In this document: in pieces, positions 6,490 to 7,184 of the stretch
How positions within the stretch are numbered: position 1 is the first letter of the stretch
Layout of the letters: each line of letters begins with the position of its first letter
DNA from: Oscillospiraceae bacterium
Lineage (GTDB): Bacteria; Bacillota; Clostridia; Oscillospirales; Acutalibacteraceae
DNA: 7,184 bases
Assembly: GCA_019422905.1 (NCBI GenBank)
Contig: JAHZCM010000081.1
Coordinates: 1-7,184, forward strand
Reading direction: 5' to 3'
Translations under genes and position numbers: made by a program
The notes under the pieces: model-generated
What the model saw: the letters and a program-made list of their open reading frames with translations, nothing else
Database searches by the model: none
What the model was told of the DNA's origin: nothing

Positions 6490-7184
6490 TCAGTTCAGCC
6501 CAAGGCGCTTCATCATTTCCGCGTAGGCCTCTTCCACACCGCCCATATCGCGGCGGAAGCGGTCCTTATCCAGCTTTTCGCCGGTGTGGCTGTCCCAGAA
6601 GCGGCAGGTATCCGGGGAAATCTCATCCGCAAGGATGATCTCGCCCTCGCTCGTCTTGCCGAACTCGAGCTTGAAATCGATGAGATCGACGTTGACCTTC
6701 TTGAAGAACTCGATCATCACCTCGTTGACCTTGAGGCTCATGGCCGCAATCTGATCGATTTCCTCACGCGTTGCAAAGCCGGCCGCCAGAATGTGGTAAT
6801 CGTTGACCATCGGGTCGCCGAGATCATCGTTTTTATAGCAGAACTCCAGCACCGGAACGCGCATCGGCGTGCCCTCCTCAAGGCCAAGACGCTTTGCGAG
6901 GCTGCCGGCCGCCTTATTGCGCACGATAACCTCCAGCGGCACGATTGTGACCTTGCGCACAACGGTATCGCGGTCGTTCAGCTCTTCGACATAATGGGTC
7001 TTGACGCCCTGTTCCTCGAGCAGCTTGAACATAAAGTTTGACATACGGTTGTTGACGACACCCTTGCCGACGATCGTGCCCTTCTTCAGGCCGTTGAACG
7101 CGGTCGCGTCATCTTTATAAGATACGATGCAATATTCCGGGTCCTCTGTCGCGTATACTTTCTTTGCCTTGCCCTCGTAGAGTA
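6490..7184 (-). CDS. purC: Phosphoribosylaminoimidazole-succinocarboxamide synthase (SAICAR synthetase), 5' end cut by window edge
   Basis: Catalyses ATP-dependent joining of CAIR and L-aspartate to give SAICAR in cytosolic de novo purine synthesis. The frame stays open from the TGA stop at 6490-6492 to the right edge, about 230 codons. The first visible residues are LYEGKAKKVYATEDPE, the family's N-terminal nucleotide-binding strand, which normally lies about ten residues from the start. Only a short N-terminal piece is therefore missing, and the Met at 7044 is internal. Further motifs seen are KDDATAFNG, the first SAICAR synthetase signature IVPLEVIVRNKAAGS, the second signature LIDFKLEFG, and DEISPDTCRFWD near the C-terminus. 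The length matches stand-alone bacterial PurC of roughly 235-240 residues, not a PurC-PurE fusion. It is the first visible gene of the leftward cluster. Its product goes on to PurB, encoded next. Its promoter lies outside the window. Confidence 0.97.
   Translation of the reverse strand, partial: LYEGKAKKVYATEDPEYCIVSYKDDATAFNGLKKGTIVGKGVVNNRMSNFMFKLLEEQGVKTHYVEELNDRDTVVRKVTIVPLEVIVRNKAAGSLAKRLGLEEGTPMRVPVLEFCYKNDDLGDPMVNDYHILAAGFATREEIDQIAAMSLKVNEVMIEFFKKVNVDLIDFKLEFGKTSEGEIILADEISPDTCRFWDSHTGEKLDKDRFRRDMGGVEEAYAEMMKRLGLN

Noticed and set aside
3666..6638. 990-codon open frame on the plus strand spanning purA, purB and the end of purC
   Set aside because: It is exactly antisense to three well-identified enzymes and has no recognisable domain. 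GC-rich codon third positions leave few stops in the opposite strand. The other long plus-strand frames (36-1397, 1500-3077) fail for the same reason.

Overview
The window is a compact block of five housekeeping genes, all on the minus strand, so transcription runs right to left: purC (5' end beyond the right edge), purB, purA, glmS, guaA. The gaps are 94, 81, 87 and 36 bases, which suggests one transcript or a set of overlapping ones. No CDS, tRNA, rRNA or CRISPR array is supported on the plus strand. Its long open frames are antisense shadows of GC-rich coding sequence.

The likely host is a GC-rich anaerobic Firmicute of class Clostridia, perhaps near the Oscillospiraceae/Ruminococcaceae. 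This is inferred from purine-type Shine-Dalgarno sites, the type of PurA and PurB encoded, and the codon composition. No taxonomic marker is present, so the placement is tentative.

Region by region: 6490-7184 is purC (SAICAR synthetase), missing only its first few codons. 6396-6489 holds a hairpin. 4965-6395 is purB (adenylosuccinate lyase), which resembles the animal enzyme more than the Bacillus or E. coli forms. 3603-4883 is purA (adenylosuccinate synthetase) of a divergent type with changed substrate-site residues. 3516-3602 contains a strong 11-bp hairpin and the glmS ribosome binding site. 1689-3515 is glmS (glutamine:fructose-6-phosphate aminotransferase). 93-1652 is guaA (GMP synthase). 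1-92 is non-coding, with 9-bp direct repeats next to the 3' end of guaA.

PurC and PurB perform successive steps of de novo IMP synthesis. PurA followed by PurB again makes AMP from IMP. GuaA makes GMP from XMP. GlmS opens the amino-sugar branch that feeds peptidoglycan, so it is the functional outsider here. It shares glutamine amidotransferase chemistry with GuaA but not a pathway.

I do not see a previously undescribed system inside the window. The most promising lead is the left edge: the 3' end of guaA is a known integration hotspot for genomic islands, and the adjacent repeats look like recombinase arm sites, so an integrated element may start just outside. Secondary points are the divergent PurA, the animal-like PurB, and a ribozyme-free glmS placed among purine genes.
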